Below, piece by piece: positions 51,800-64,000 of a stretch of 64,000 bases of DNA. Numbering within the stretch: the stretch's first letter is position 1; each line of letters starts with the position of its first letter. This DNA comes from Tyto alba (taxonomy: Eukaryota > Chordata > Aves > Strigiformes > Tytonidae). Position numbers and translations under genes: made by a program. The notes beneath the pieces were generated by a model, which saw only the letters and a program-made list of their open reading frames with translations, was not told where the DNA came from and ran no database searches. Location of the stretch: NCBI RefSeq assembly GCF_018691265.1, contig NW_024881279.1, positions 7,469,243-7,533,242 on the forward strand. The letters run 5' to 3'.

Positions 51800-54400
51800 G
51801 TAGAAAATAACACTTCTTACATTCACATTTATTAGCTTTGACACCAGCAGGACTTTATTATTTCCTTTAGACACTTACACCCCCACTGCCCCATTTTGAC
51901 AATGTAAGTGTATCTTTTCCCATCCTTTACTCAGGCTTGCTCTTCAGAGATGTCATTGTAAAGAAATGTGTTTTCCATGAAAAGCATTCCAGGGCACATG
52001 GACATTGCCCCGTACAGAGATTTGAACTTGCCTTCCCTCCTGCAGTTCAAAGTTTGAAAGAGCAAAAGTCAGCGTTCTCCCGCTGGTCATCTGCCTTGAC
52101 TGCCTGCTATCTGTCAGTATGGTGTCACTAATGTCCTGCTACTCTGACCTGCTTGATTTTCCACTAATTTCTTGCCAGTTTTCCAGAAGAGAATGAGTTT
52201 GAAAAGATCTACTACTAATGTTTGAAATGCAAGGAGAGCGCTAGCGATGTGGCAATGCCCTGCAGAAATTAAGGAAGGAGGAATTCTTCGGAGATTGAGG
52301 TTAGAGGGAATTAGGAATGGAAAGTATTATCTGAAAGTGCGGGAGGTTTCTCTGTCTGATAACAGTCAGGGCAAGAAAAGTTCCTAAAAATACAATTATT
52401 CGAAGCTGTGGTTCACTTAGAGACTGAGGATTGCCTCTCACCTTTGAGTGCTGCATGTTCAGGCTCTGCCAGCCTCACCACACTGCCCGTTTTCTGCCTT
52501 TCCAAATTTACTGCCAAAATCAGAGAACAGTACGCTCCCAAGTGTTTATCAGCAGAACAAGGCACATCTCCTGCAGGAAAGCCTGAACACACCTAAATGG
52601 TTTTCCTTAACAATTTCATGTTTGCTGTGTGGTATCTGCCGTTCCTCTTTCATCGCCCCTGCCCTGGCACTCCATAGTCTGGTCTAAAAATACCACCTTC
52701 TTGGCTGCCAAAGCAGTTAAATCTCTGTGCATGTTTCTTCTGTTCCCTTTATACTTTTTTTTTTTTTTTTTTTTTTTTTCCTTTCTGGGTTATCTCTCTT
52801 GTATTGATTTTGTATTCCTTTTATCTAAGTTCAAACATCTCGAAAATCACAGCATAGCATACGCTTTTAGCAGCTTTTTCTTTTTTTTTCCTTTTTTAAA
52901 CTTATGCTGTTCTGTTCCCCTTGATGACAAAGCAGCACGGGCAGGAGCAGGCTTCAGGGCTGCCTGCCTGTGCCATGATTCAGCAGGTTGTAAAAGGAAG
53001 GAATGTTTTCTTTTTTGGGAAAGGGTGGGAGGGAAAGGGGAAGCATGTGTGATAGGCATGTGTGTGTGTATATTTGACTTCCTGGTGCTTATTTGATCGC
53101 AGTGGAAGTGTTGTGCTGTCCTGCGAGTTATGTTGGAGTTAATAACCTGTTCCCAAAGAGGGGCTTGAAAGATATTTGGTGAAAAAATGGATTTTGCCTA
53201 GATTGATAGAGGGAGCCTGCTAAATTATACTGCTTTGTTATCCTTTAAAGTATTCCTCCACGGTGTTTTTAGTTTATTTAAAGCACTTGGTATCTCTTGT
53301 GCTGCCTGTTGTTTACAGCCATTTCCCTGCCTGTCTGCCTGCATCTTCTGTTCAGTCTCTGGGTGTACCTCCGTCAACAGGGAGGTTTAGGAGCCAGCTT
53401 GGTGGCTTTCTGGAAAAATGTGAGCATTTGATTCCAAACTTCAGTGTAAACAGAGATTTGCTGATTTCATTTATGCTGAGCCTTATTTCTGAACGCCGGG
53501 GCCCTGTTTGTATTGTCCTAACGCGGTGGAATTTTCTCTGTGGGGAGACTTATGTTGCTGACTCATTGCATCAACTCAAAACAGATTTGTGTTTACAAAA
53601 AACCCTTCTTTTCTTTATTCCTTCTTTCCGCCCCTCCTAGCAATAGTGAACTTGGTATTCCTACAGAACAGCTTCTATCTGCTGTAACAGGCTGCAGCCC
53701 GCAGACCACACAGGAGCTGGATTTAAACTGGGCAGTTCAGATACAGCTTTCCATGTAACTGTTCTCAGCTGGGGCTGCTCGGATACAGCTTGAAAGTTGT
53801 ATTAACAATCAGGGAAGAGTCGTCTGCTTTCCTCACTGTGGGCCCTTGTTCATTGCCATTCCGCACTGCTGTATGTTTCCAGGAGACCGGGACGCCTAAA
53901 GTTTAATTTTGCTCTGACAGCGGTGGTCCCACGCAAACCAGTTACCTCTTGCAGCCTCTCCTTCCCAGTCAGTACAGGAGGGACAATTATTTCTGCATTT
54001 CTCCATGCTTCTGGACTTGTCTGGATATATAAACATTGAGCATTTACACCGTATTTCAACTCGATGGAAATACATTATGTTAATTTTGGAAATATAGCAT
54101 AGCTTAAAGCTTGATATTACACAAGGCCTTTAAACAAGAGGCTGCCTGAGCAGCACTGCCATGTTCTAAACACACTGGAGCACGTGTCATTTTTTATGGT
54201 TTTCTTAAGCCCTCAGCTCACAATTTGAGCAAAAAACACTAGACGTACTGAATTTTCTGAGTAGGCAGCAAAACTTGAAAAGCCATTCTAAGGAGCTATG
54301 GAATGAGAGAACAGGCGTAAAGGTGACTTTGCTGTTTAATATCATGGTGCTCAGGCACCGGGACAGGCAGCGGCCTCCCCCTCCCAGGCATCTGCAGCTG
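51800..54400. other. Intergenic sequence upstream of CANX
   Basis: AT-rich sequence with a 25-base poly-T run at 52755-52779. No coding exon is recognised. Confidence 0.55.
52755..52779. repeat. Poly-T tract
   Basis: A run of 25 T, possibly the tail of an unrecognised retrocopy on the minus strand; no such copy was identified beside it. Confidence 0.75.
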
Positions 54401-54599
54401 CACAAGGCAGACCCAGCGCTCCTCCTCCCCTGAGCGGGGTGAAACGAGCCGGGCCGCGGGGGTCTTCGCCCCAGGGCCTGCGACCGCAGCGGCCCCAAGC
54501 CTCCCCTCGCCCCTTGCCCGCTGCCGGGCGCTGCCCCCCTCAGCCGCCCCCTCTGCCGCCCTCACCGGGGACCCGCCGTGTCCCCGCCCACACCTCAAC

Positions 54600-54891
54600 G
54601 GCCTCCCCTCAGCCAGCCAATCGCCCAGCACTTCCTACAGCCCCACCAACCAATAACAGCGCTCCACGAAGGGCAGCGCCGTTGGGGCGGGTTTGGAGAC
54701 CGGCTGGCGGTGGAGCGGCGGCTGCGGGAACCAATAAAAGCGCCGGGATGGCGGCGGGGCGGGCGGGCGGGAGAGCTCTCCGCCAATGGGAGAGGCGGAG
54801 CCAGGTGGGCCGGAGGGAGGGGCTGGCGCGCGGTAGATAGGCGGGCGGGCGGCGGCGGCGCTGGCGCTGAGCGGGTGGACACGTGACGGAG
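54600..54891 (+). promoter_or_regulatory. CANX promoter with four CCAAT boxes and an ERSE
   Basis: It lies within a CpG island (about 54400-55450). CCAAT boxes are at 54617-54621, 54650-54654, 54731-54735 and 54783-54787. The second starts an exact CCAAT-N9-CCACG at 54650-54668, the ER stress response element bound by NF-Y and ATF6. An ATAAAAG at 54734-54740 could serve as a weak TATA element, placing the start near 54765. CACGTG at 54880-54885 overlaps a TGACG half-site. Confidence 0.72.
54650..54668 (+). promoter_or_regulatory. ER stress response element (ERSE), exact consensus
   Basis: The element reads CCAAT, nine bases, then CCACG. It matches the published consensus at all ten fixed positions and is placed just upstream of the gene for an ER chaperone. 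Confidence 0.75.
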
Positions 54892-54937
54892 GTGAGGGGA
54901 GGCTGGGGGCGGCGGCAGCAGCGCAGCGGTGCGAGGG
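54765..54937 (+). other. CANX: CANX non-coding first exon (approximate)
   Basis: A 5' UTR exon is expected here because the coding start lies at 62859 behind a splice acceptor. Two consensus donors are available: GGAG|GTGAGG ending at 54891 and GAGGG|GTGAGT ending at 54937. The 5' boundary is a guess from the ATAAAAG position. Confidence 0.5.
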
Positions 54938-57900
54938 GTGAGTCCCGTCCCGTACCCCCCCCCCCCCCCCCCCCAAACTGACCCCCCCAAACTGTCGCGA
55001 CCGGGGCAGTTCCGCGGTCTTTGGGGCGGTGGAGCGGGGAACGGGCCCGCCGCGGGGCATGCCGGGGGATTGGCGGGGTGAGGCGGCGGGGGCAGCTCAG
55101 GGGGATCCGGGGAGGGGGGGGCGGGATGCTGCCGGGCCTGGGGTGCGGGGGGTGTCCCGGGGTGGGGTGGAGGGGGGAGCCAGGGTGAGAGGGTAGGCCC
55201 TGCGGCGGGAGGCGGGCGCGGGGCTGGTGCAGGCGCTGAGAGGCCTGGCGGGGAGCGGCGGGTCTTCTGGTAAATTCCGGCTGGCGAGCGGCGTGTGGCA
55301 GGGCCGCGGGTGGGGCGCTTGTTCGTGGCCCCCCCCCAATCCCCTCCCCCGGTAGGGTGGGACGGGGAGCGGCTGCTGAGGGGGAGGGAGGCAGGTGGGG
55401 GTCGCGGGTGGATGGGGGTTGGCGTGTGGTTTAGGTTTTATCTGGCTGCTTCTAACGTCGGCCACCAACGCGTGGAAATAAGGTACCTAAAAGCGCTCAC
55501 CATGGGTAGGGAGCCCTGCAGAGTTAGAAGAGGAGGTGGGTGCGGAGCACAGCGTGTGCCTGGTTCGGGCTACGCGAGGGGAAGTAGAAGTCTCTGGAAA
55601 GGGGGAGTTGGAGGTGCAGAACTGGAGGCCCAACAGGTGGGGATAGATGTGGTAATCGAGCGGCGAGGGAGGCCAAAGGTGAAATACAGATGAGGAGACT
55701 GCAGCAGCAAGGTCTGAGAATTTTGGGGACTTAAAATGCATGCTTTGATTTTTATTTTTTTACCACCCAAATATCATTTATGTTGGGTGTCTTCAAAATA
55801 ATATATAAATGACTTACCGTTTTTGGATGAGGATTGTATTGTGTGCTTTTGAAACAAAAAACCTCATACCTTTCAACTAAAGCATGCATAGCCTACTGCT
55901 TTCCTGTCTGCAGGGATTCTAAAGAGGGAACTTTCACAGGCAGTTCTGTGGTTAAGAACTTTCTAGGCTGTAGAAAGAAGCGCTGCAGGAAATCTGGTTG
56001 TGAAGGGAAGCAGACATGTATTAATAGTAGTAGTAGTAATGGTAAAGGTCCAGACTTTATTATTAGTGTTAATGTTAGTAATACTGCAGCATTTCTGCCA
56101 AGCATCGTGGAAAACTCTTTCTGGAACTTATTTAGAGTATGTTAGATGTCTGAAAACTAGTCTCTAGGAGTGTAATGTATTTCTAAATGCAGTATGTTTA
56201 CTTAATATTGTCAGATAAGCATAGCTGGCACACAGGCTTTATGGGACACTTTACCCACTGTGGTTTGGGTTGTTGCTAAAATATTACAAGGAGACAGCGG
56301 AACTGTAATAACTTGAGATAATACAGATAAAATACTGGTTAAATACAGGTTAAAATATGTTACTGTAGGTTCACTCTGCACTTCAAATGACTTCCAAAAC
56401 CTGCTTACTGTTGATTTGGCCATATACATGTTATATATTTAAATATTACATGGCCAAAACACTTACCAAAACTAGGAAAAGCTTTTGAGATAAATTTTGT
56501 GTTTATATTAAGTCTCGGTATTTCTATTTAAAAAAAAAAAAATATTGTAAGGAGAACACTTGTTCAATTCACAGACAACATCACAAGCTGTGTATAAGAT
56601 GTAATCTACTTCCTGGTATCAGCTGCTCTCCTAGGAAGGGAAACCTAACGCAAAACAGTAGGAAAGCTTGCAGCTTCTGTTAGATTACCCTCTCATTTGA
56701 TGTGCTGCAGCACTTCCCCCTAAGTAAATGAGTAAATCCTTTATTGAGAATCCACTCTGACTTGTATTTAGCCCTGCCTTTTACTTCCTTCTCTGGCCTT
56801 TCATTTTTCTGCCTCTATTAGTGATCATGGTGGCAGCCTGTTCTTGCTGGAATCAATTCTGTAGCAAACTTGAAATGATTTCTAGGCATGATGGTCTAAA
56901 AGATCTTGGGGCACCTCCAGATCTCCCCCCACCTAATGTAGTTTCCCTTAGTAGCCCATCTGTTTTATGGTCAAAAAGCCTTGTAGTTCTGTCTTTGCCC
57001 TCCAAGGACTTGCCATTCTGAGGGAATGATCTCTCTGCTGACAAATGGTACATGTTGTTTTTTCCCTTACTGCATCTGCACTGGTGTACGTTATTTTTAG
57101 AAACTGGCATATTTGAAATGCTTATTAAAAACAAGCTTTGTTGCTGTTGCCTTTTACACCTAATCTCTTGTCTGGTTTGCGCTCCTTACAACCCAAATAG
57201 AAGGCAGCTTTTTCTGTGGGGCTGTGGAGCTATCCAGGAGAGGTTTGGCTAATTCTCTCCAGGAGACACCTCAAATCTTATGTAGCAGTGTATCCTAGCC
57301 ACCCCCTTCTTGGGGAGAAAAAAAAAAAAAAGGGGGGGAGGAGGGGAGGGGTCAAATCACCCCCACACAGAGCTCCTGCCTCTGGCCAGTTGTAAGCAAG
57401 GTGGTTTTAGTTTAACATTGTCTGCTGTTCTTTGAGTTTAAGGGAGAATCTTCACAATACTGGAAGTTGTCTAGCTGGAAAACTAAGCATTTAAGGGGAA
57501 AAAGGGTTGTCTGCATTTTATGAATTGCTGCATATAATACAATCATGTTCATATATATCCCTCTTAGAGGAGTGGTGAGCTAATGCACGGGTGAAATTAT
57601 GGTGTTTGGCCATACAGTTGTTCAGCTTTGCCATAGAGTGTGGATTCCCCAAGTTTGCCTAAAGGCAGGTCTGTCTTAGGCAAGCGCAGATGACAGAATT
57701 GCAGTTGAAACTATGGCATTAGTCTGGCTTTGCTGCCAACAGCTTTATTTCCTCTATCCTTGGCTACTTTATCTCTCAGTACTTTCACTTGTCCTCCTAC
57801 AACACTTTTTGCCTTTGCATGCTGGATTGGACTGAGGTATTGATTCAGGGTTAAAATACCATGGCAGCAGGACTTCGAGCCATCTTAAATCAGCTGCTAG

Positions 57901-60900
57901 TTCATCATGAGGCTGTGTAAACAGTTACCCTGGCACCGCAGAGGAGCCAGGATGTGGAAGGTGGAGGGACTGTGAGGTGTAGAAGAGATTTCCTCTGCTG
58001 TTCAGTAGTTCTGACTTTTAGAAAAAACTAGCGGACTACCAAGTAGAGTAGCCAAACCTTTGTTCAGAAACCAAAAAATAATCTGAGAGGGAAAATGGGA
58101 TCTGTGTTTTAGCTTTTCTGTTCTTGTCTCCTTGCATTTTTTGTGTTCTAATGAATTCTTTACTTCTGTGTCTTTAAAGTTTTCTTCCATAATTCTTGCC
58201 TTGCATAAGGATGGATGCATTATGCTTGTTTTTATTGGTGTGCTTCCACTGTAAATACCATACTGACATCCAGTATTTGGAACACAGTACTTTGCTAGCA
58301 AATTTTGCTCTTCCTATACAAAAGTCATTCAGCTGTCACTTCAGATGCTGCTGAAATTGAAACCACTGATGTTCATCTAGTTAATATGAATTACACCTCA
58401 GCAATTTAAGTGACTTATTTTTAATAAGACCCATTTCCTCTGACTGTTAATTCCTTAAAAGAAAAGTAAGTAGTAAACTAGATAGCCAGTAGCAATTCAA
58501 ATGTAGTTATACATTCTGAAATATGCACTGTTAAGAACTCGCTTGATGAACCACTCAAATAGATAAGTAACCAAGGAGATGATTAAACTGGTTTTGCAGG
58601 CTCGGTTTGGCCTGACAGGGAAGTTACTTTCTAAATAGTATGCTCTTGAAGTATGCTAGCAAAGGACTTAAACGTGCTTTGTGTGGACCCTTTGACTGTC
58701 TGTCCTTCCCCAGGACGTGTATGTTAGAGAGAATAACTGTCTGCTGTATTGGGTCAAATGTTTCCTGCGTCATGCCAATAATTAAGAATAACTTCCTCCT
58801 TTATGCTCAGTGAAAGAGGAATTCTAAATATTAAATCTCTGAAGCTGCATGACTCCCTTGAAAACCTTGAAATTCAAATGTATCAATCGCTCAGCCCTAC
58901 ATTTTGAGTGCCACTTCCATGGCAAGAAGCTTATCCTGTCTCTGTATTTCACTCCATTTTGGTTTAGTTTTTACTTTGCAAAAAGTAGTCTGTGTAATGC
59001 AGCTGTTCCAGGTGTCTGTTTTCAGTGCTCTGCTATAGCTCCCGTAAGTTCTGGGGGAAAATGCTTCGGCCTTTTGACAGTTGGGAACAGTGCTTAAATA
59101 TCAGCTATAAATTTTTTAGTGTAGAAGCTGTCTGTGGATGGACAGACAGAGAACAAATGATTTGTTAGCCCTGGCAGTCTCGAACTCTCTTCCTAGTTAG
59201 TACTTTTGTATTATACTGCAGTAGTCTTCCCTTTGATCCCCAAGTGGTATATGAATGTCTGTGTCTGAAGACCTTAAAAAAAAAAAAAAGTTTTAGTCAT
59301 CTCTGATGAAACGTTGTTATGGTGAAAATGAGGGTTGCACTGAAGTAGAATGGAGACGTCAGAAGCTCTCACCTATTATGAAAGGGTTCCTTTGTTAAAG
59401 GCTTTTGGCAGTTGCATGATCACTAACCTTCAGAAATATTACACAGTTAAACCTAAAGAAGGGAAGTGCAGGCAGAGTCAAAAATGGCTAATGATGATAA
59501 TTTCTTGGAAACTGAACACTTCAAGGGAGAAATCTGATCATAATAGAGTAGGTGGCTGTGTGTCTGAAGGTTGGGCTACAGTTTAGGTAACTAATTGAAC
59601 ACCTGTAGTTGCTAGCAACTTAAAGCTCCATTGAAAAATTGGTTTATGCCTGTTCTGTATAAAACATGAATTTTTACTTTCTCCCCTTTTCTATCTTCTG
59701 TTTAGGAATAACCTAATTTACTAGGGCATAACCATGTTTCTGTTGTGTCCCTAAGGATTGTGTGAAGTGAAATTGAAATTTTCTCCTGTAACAGTACATC
59801 CGTTATGGTTAGAAGTAGCTTTTTAAATATCAAAAATGTGTGCTTCACTTAAATTGCTCTTTTGAGAACATAGTGTCTTTTATTTCCTATAATTTAGTTA
59901 GTTTATATATTGTTACAGATTAACAGAATAAAGAGTTTGGCAGGACAACTGGCGCAGCTGCAGGAGATGCTACCAGGCTGTACTTAAGGTGTGTGAATGG
60001 TAGTTTATGTTGAATTTGGGAATGATTTAATATGTAGGAGGTGTCCTGAACAGTTTTCTGTAGGGATATAAACTTGCGAATACTGCTTGCCAGTGATTGG
60101 TAAGAGGGAGGGACAATAAAAGTGGACTGGCTTCTCTTCATGCTTTTATTTTTTGGGGGGGGGGAGGAAAAAAAAATCTTGCTGGGGAACTTGAACAGAT
60201 AGTACTTCTACCTTGAAATGAGGTTCAATGAGGCCTCAAATTCAGTCAGAGCATTAACTGGTAGATGTAGACTCATGCTCCCAATACAACCACACCTGTT
60301 TACCCTGTAGATGTGGAGAGTGGCATATCTTCTGCCCCTGCTGTATGGGTCACTGGTAGAATTGTCTGGTTTCACTGGGATGCTTTGACAAAAACTACTG
60401 GAGCAACCTTGCCTGCAGTGTGAGGCTGTGCAGTTTTGCAGATTACATGCTAGCATTTACCAAAGTCCATTTGCTGCTGACAAATATTTCCAAGGGATTG
60501 TAGTTGGGGTGGGATTGTGAAGTAGGTAATTATTACATATGGAGTCAGTACTGGTATGAAAGTTAGGGGAGATGATTTAATTCTTTTGCCAGTACTTTAT
60601 CGTTGGTTGGCTAGTGGTAAGATTACTTAAGGGATTACTTGTGTGCTAAATCATTAATATCCTTTGCACAGGCTTGGGAGGAGGTATGTAGAAACTCCTT
60701 CATTTTAGAGAGGAGGAGATTGGCTTATTTTTAACCTTGCTATATTTTTAAGATTAATGTCCTCATATTGTTTTCTAAATCATGAAGTAGTCATTCTATC
60801 TGCATGATATAATTTGAACGCAATTTTAAAACTTGGGGTCAAATCTTCCTGAATTTAGCTCTGTTAAAAATACATTTGATGAGGCTGTGTTGGTTAAGGC

Positions 60901-62855
60901 AAGACAAAATTCAACCCTTCCCTTGAAAAGGTGTCCTTGTGCCATCTCATCTGTAATTGCTTCAGTCACACAGGACACATCTAGAGCTCTAGACACTTTT
61001 TCAAATGAAGTTTCAGGCTCTTGTTTTCTGTACTGTTTGTATGGCAGTGAGCATGAGTTTATTCAGAGAATATGCTATCTGTGCAAGAAGAACTTGAACT
61101 TCCAAGGGTACCGATGCTTCCTTGACAGTTTCCATTCCTTGGTTTTGTGGTTCCCACATTAGTAATAAGAACTGTGAGCTGCTATGAGGTCTGTAACTGT
61201 TCTCAATTTTGGCTGTACACTGTGCATTAAGCAAACAAGTGTTGTTACCTATGAGCAAAGCTTGAAAGTTTGTCAGCTGTTCATGCTGCAAATGGTGTCC
61301 TTTTGGCTCGTAGGTGTTTCAGTGCAGTTGCCTGAACTGTGAGGGGGAGGGTTGTGAGCATGCATTTAGACCATAATCCTCAAGGCCATCACTATTGTTA
61401 GAAAACTGGCTGCAATTGCATGTTGCTGTAGTGACAAACTGGACGTGACCTCAACATAAGTCTTCAAAATACAGTTTTGTTGTAGTTATAAAACATACCC
61501 TCTGTCATTAAAAGTAAGTTAAAGAATAATCTAAGAATGGTAGATGTGGTATGCAATGTAGTTTTGGAGTATTGGGTAGTGCTGATAAGACTTTTAAGAC
61601 TGTAAATTCTTTTAGTTGCCTAAACATGCTTTGGAAAGTTGCAAGATTGATTCCTAGCATGATCTTATGCCCCTACAGGCACTATTAGCTCTGCTTGTAA
61701 GTCTACAGGACTACAGCCTGAGGCAGGAGTGTCAGGAGAAAAAAGTATTAGTCTCAGTTGCAACTCTGGTTTTGGAAGAAAAATTTGGAATGTGATTCAA
61801 AGGAGAAAAGGTGAGGTGAGCAAGGCATAGGCGGTTTTTGTGTAGGTTTTTTTGGGGGCAGATAAAACTACAAGAAGCATGCTAGGAGTGCCTTCTGTAT
61901 GAGCCTAAAGGTTCAGTGATCTTGTTTTTCTAGTGAGAAAGCCAAAACAGATTTTACTTACAAGATCTTTTGAGCTACAGTTTGCCAGGGTCTACCATAT
62001 TTTAGGTGTGACAATGTGCTGGGCATCTGAGAAACAAGTGTGATATTTTAATTCTGTAAAGCCTCTATTAACAGGTGTTGTTTTTCTTTCGTCATCCTGT
62101 TAAATTAGAGATCAAAAGAGGGTAATCAAATCAATTGTTAAATAGTAAAAAATTTTCTGCTGGGTCTGCCTCAGTAGCCTCAATTGCTTATAGACATCTG
62201 CCAGTAGTATCAACAACTGTTGGCAGCAATTCCGGAATAAAACCTGGAGAAGGGGACTGATGAATGAAAATGCCAATGTCCCACAGCTGAAAGGACAGGA
62301 AAATATTGAACAGAGGATAGAGGATTGATTACGCCATAGATTACTCTCTGCTTGAAAGAGCTAGCTATAATTGTATTTAAGTTCCTGAACTGAATGGCAA
62401 TTTCAGTTTCTGCATGATGCATTTAAAGTCCTCCGTAAGCAAAAAATAGGTTTTTTGTTTAGGCTTTTGCAGGTACATAGATCATGGTGTTGTGTACATG
62501 TGTCTGCTGTTCTGCTCGTGGACCGTGGCAGTGTAAGGAGCAAAATTATGACACTTCTGCAGCATGATCTGCAGAACTTGCACACATGGTCCTCCGCTGT
62601 CATTAACAGACACAGTTAATATCTGTTTTGTATTCCATACTTTAGCTTTATCTTGTATTCCTCTCCAGCTTTTAGAGTTGTCTCAACTAGCCAGATGTAG
62701 TAAATAAGAGCTAAAAAGAGAAGTTTGTGCTTTTCTTTCACTGGTATGACTAGGCACTTCACCTGTTGGCTTGGATGTTTGGTTTTGTACCAAGAAGCAG
62801 TGCTTCACTCTGTGCAGTGCTGGCTTGACCTCTTTCTCTTGTCTTATTTATTCAG
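54938..62855 (+). other. CANX intron 1
   Basis: This is a 7.9 kb intron. It begins in the CpG island with a C-run at 54955-54974 and becomes AT-rich after about 55700. I noticed an A-run at 57317-57331 followed by G-rich sequence, but no further exon, RNA gene or transposon. Confidence 0.6.
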
Positions 62856-62858
62856 ATC

Positions 62859-63044
62859 ATGGAGCTGAAATGGCTACTGTTTGTGACCCTGCTCACTCTC
62901 GGGACTCTTGCTGTCCAGGCGCATGATATGGATGATGACAGTGATGGTGAAGATGTAGTTGATATTGAGGATGACTTAGATGATGGCACTGAGGAGGTAG
63001 AAGAGTCAAAGCCTGAAGTGAGCACTCCTCCTCCAACTCCAAAG
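62859..63044 (+). CDS. CANX: CANX first coding exon, signal peptide
   Basis: The exon starts at 62856 after the acceptor TTTATTCAG and the ATG follows after three bases. It has 62 codons and ends PPPTPK with donor AAG|GTTTGG, a weak 5' site. An open frame runs on past the donor, but the splice is required to reach the next calnexin exon. Confidence 0.95.
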
Positions 63045-63586
63045 GTTTGGCATGGGATTTCTTTTAAAAATTGAATTACTGCTTGTATTGTGGTTAATGT
63101 GAGTCTGATTGGAATTGTCCTTACTTTGCTAACATTTAATATGTTGTGATGTTATTAAAGATGCTATCTGGGAGTAGGGCTTGGAATTAAGCTTAGCTGC
63201 TTTGTTCCTGTTCTCATGGGCCGCACGTTCTTCCTGAAGTCTTAGATCCACCCTCGAAATCTGTGGTGTGATTATCAGGACTTAATGCTAATGTGTTCAG
63301 CTAGATATATACTTCAGTTTTAGTTACAGACAAGAGCACAATGGCTTGGCAGAAGGAGCAATATTTACATAACTTCTGTATTTATCCTGCAAGGTGTTCC
63401 AGGGAAGCTGTAGTTCAGTGTAGAGGGGGGAATGTGTGCTGTATATGCCTGTATTTCTTTAGAGTAGAGAATGTCCCTTGAAAGGTGCACAAATGCCTCT
63501 CTTCTTCAATAGGTTACCTACAGGCCCCCAGTCCCAACTGGCGAGGTATATTTTGCAGAGTCCTTTGATAAAGGAACTCTTGATGG
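62859..63586 (+). CDS. CANX: CANX, calnexin, N-terminal part (continues past window)
   Basis: Calnexin is a type I ER membrane lectin chaperone that holds monoglucosylated glycoproteins with ERp57 until folded. Two coding exons are visible: 62859-63044 and 63513-63586. The first has a signal peptide (MELKWLLFVTLLTLGTLAVQ A) followed by an acidic segment rich in Asp and Glu. The second encodes VTYRPPVPTGEVYFAESFDK then GTLD, the start of the globular lectin domain, nearly identical to human. The promoter about 8 kb upstream carries an ERSE. The remaining lectin domain, P-domain, membrane helix and cytosolic tail lie outside the window. Confidence 0.96.
63513..63586 (+). CDS. CANX: CANX second coding exon
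   Basis: The acceptor is TTCAATAG and the donor GATGG|GTGAGT; 74 nt in phase with the previous exon. It encodes VTYRPPVPTGEVYFAESFDK then GTLD. Confidence 0.95.
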
Positions 63587-64000
63587 GTGAGTATAATCTG
63601 AAGGATGATTCAGTATTGCAAATAGTTAAAAATTTTAATGAAAGGCAATGAAAACCTCTAGAGCCTGTGTTGTTCAAAACTGAATCAAAATGCAGTGCTT
63701 GGTAGGGATTTTAGCAGTGACTGTATGAGGCTGGATGTCTAAGTGCTGAGCTAAACTAGTATCTCCTTAAGCCCTAGTAACAAGGGGGAGGTGACCGATA
63801 GAAGTGTAATGTTTTAATCCTCATCTTTTTATTTTCCTCGGGTAATGTGATGACGATGAGGTGGTACTATTACTTTTTTACGAGAGGAAGACACTGTAGC
63901 CATGATCATACTTTGGGGGTGGGAAGTGGCGAATGCAGAAGACTTTGCAGGCTTGGTGATGGAACTTAAGATACTGGGGTGCAAACATAGAATAGCAAGG
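63587..64000 (+). other. CANX intron, continuing past the window
   Basis: Sequence after the GTGAGT donor to the window end. I see no acceptor followed by calnexin sequence here, so the next exon is beyond the window. Confidence 0.7.

Noticed and set aside
63045..63074. Read-through of the first CANX coding exon into the intron
   Set aside because: The GTTTGG donor, though weak, is needed to join the next calnexin exon in frame; the extension matches nothing.

Overview
This window looks like genomic DNA from a bird. It contains ordinary vertebrate intron-exon genes with GT-AG junctions, a 3' fragment of a CR1-type LINE, and a DCK-like kinase that fits the DCK2 paralogue known from non-mammalian vertebrates. 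The neighbouring RUFY1, HNRNPH1 and CANX genes match the order seen on human 5q35. I cannot name the species. All gene calls come from reading splice sites and translated exons by eye against remembered family sequences; no search was run.

Layout: (1) 1-4250, plus strand: the 3' part of RUFY1 (seven coding exons visible), ending in a complete FYVE zinc finger. (2) 5505-22900, minus strand: HNRNPH1, convergent with RUFY1. Eleven coding exons give a standard 444-residue hnRNP H with three quasi-RRMs. Two more upstream exons (14769-14828 and 22616-22664) join in frame and predict a form with 51 extra N-terminal residues. (3) 15711-21905, plus strand: a complete seven-exon DCK2 (265 residues) lying inside the 7.8 kb intron between those two upstream HNRNPH1 exons, on the opposite strand. 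(4) 24000-32340: no gene recognised. (5) 33026-35973, minus strand: complete five-exon LTC4S (145 residues). (6) 36000-54400: no gene recognised; one CR1 fragment at about 51266-51790. (7) 54600-64000, plus strand: CANX, with a CpG-island promoter carrying four CCAAT boxes and an exact ER stress response element, a non-coding first exon, a 7.9 kb intron, then the signal-peptide exon and one further exon before the window ends.

Four GC-rich islands mark promoters: about 13650-14650 (internal HNRNPH1 promoter, with a cluster of NRF1-like sites), 15470-16500 (DCK2), 22200-23750 (distal HNRNPH1 promoter, with TATA and CCAAT) and 54400-55450 (CANX).

The genes do not form one pathway: RUFY1 acts in endosomes, HNRNPH1 in pre-mRNA splicing, DCK2 in deoxynucleoside salvage, LTC4S in leukotriene synthesis and CANX in ER glycoprotein folding. 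The most interesting points concern the HNRNPH1/DCK2 interleaving: the extended N terminus, a start-stop element directly before the canonical AUG, intronic G-tracts that could bind the gene's own product, and a 139-nt exon whose skipping would introduce a stop. No new biological system is claimed.
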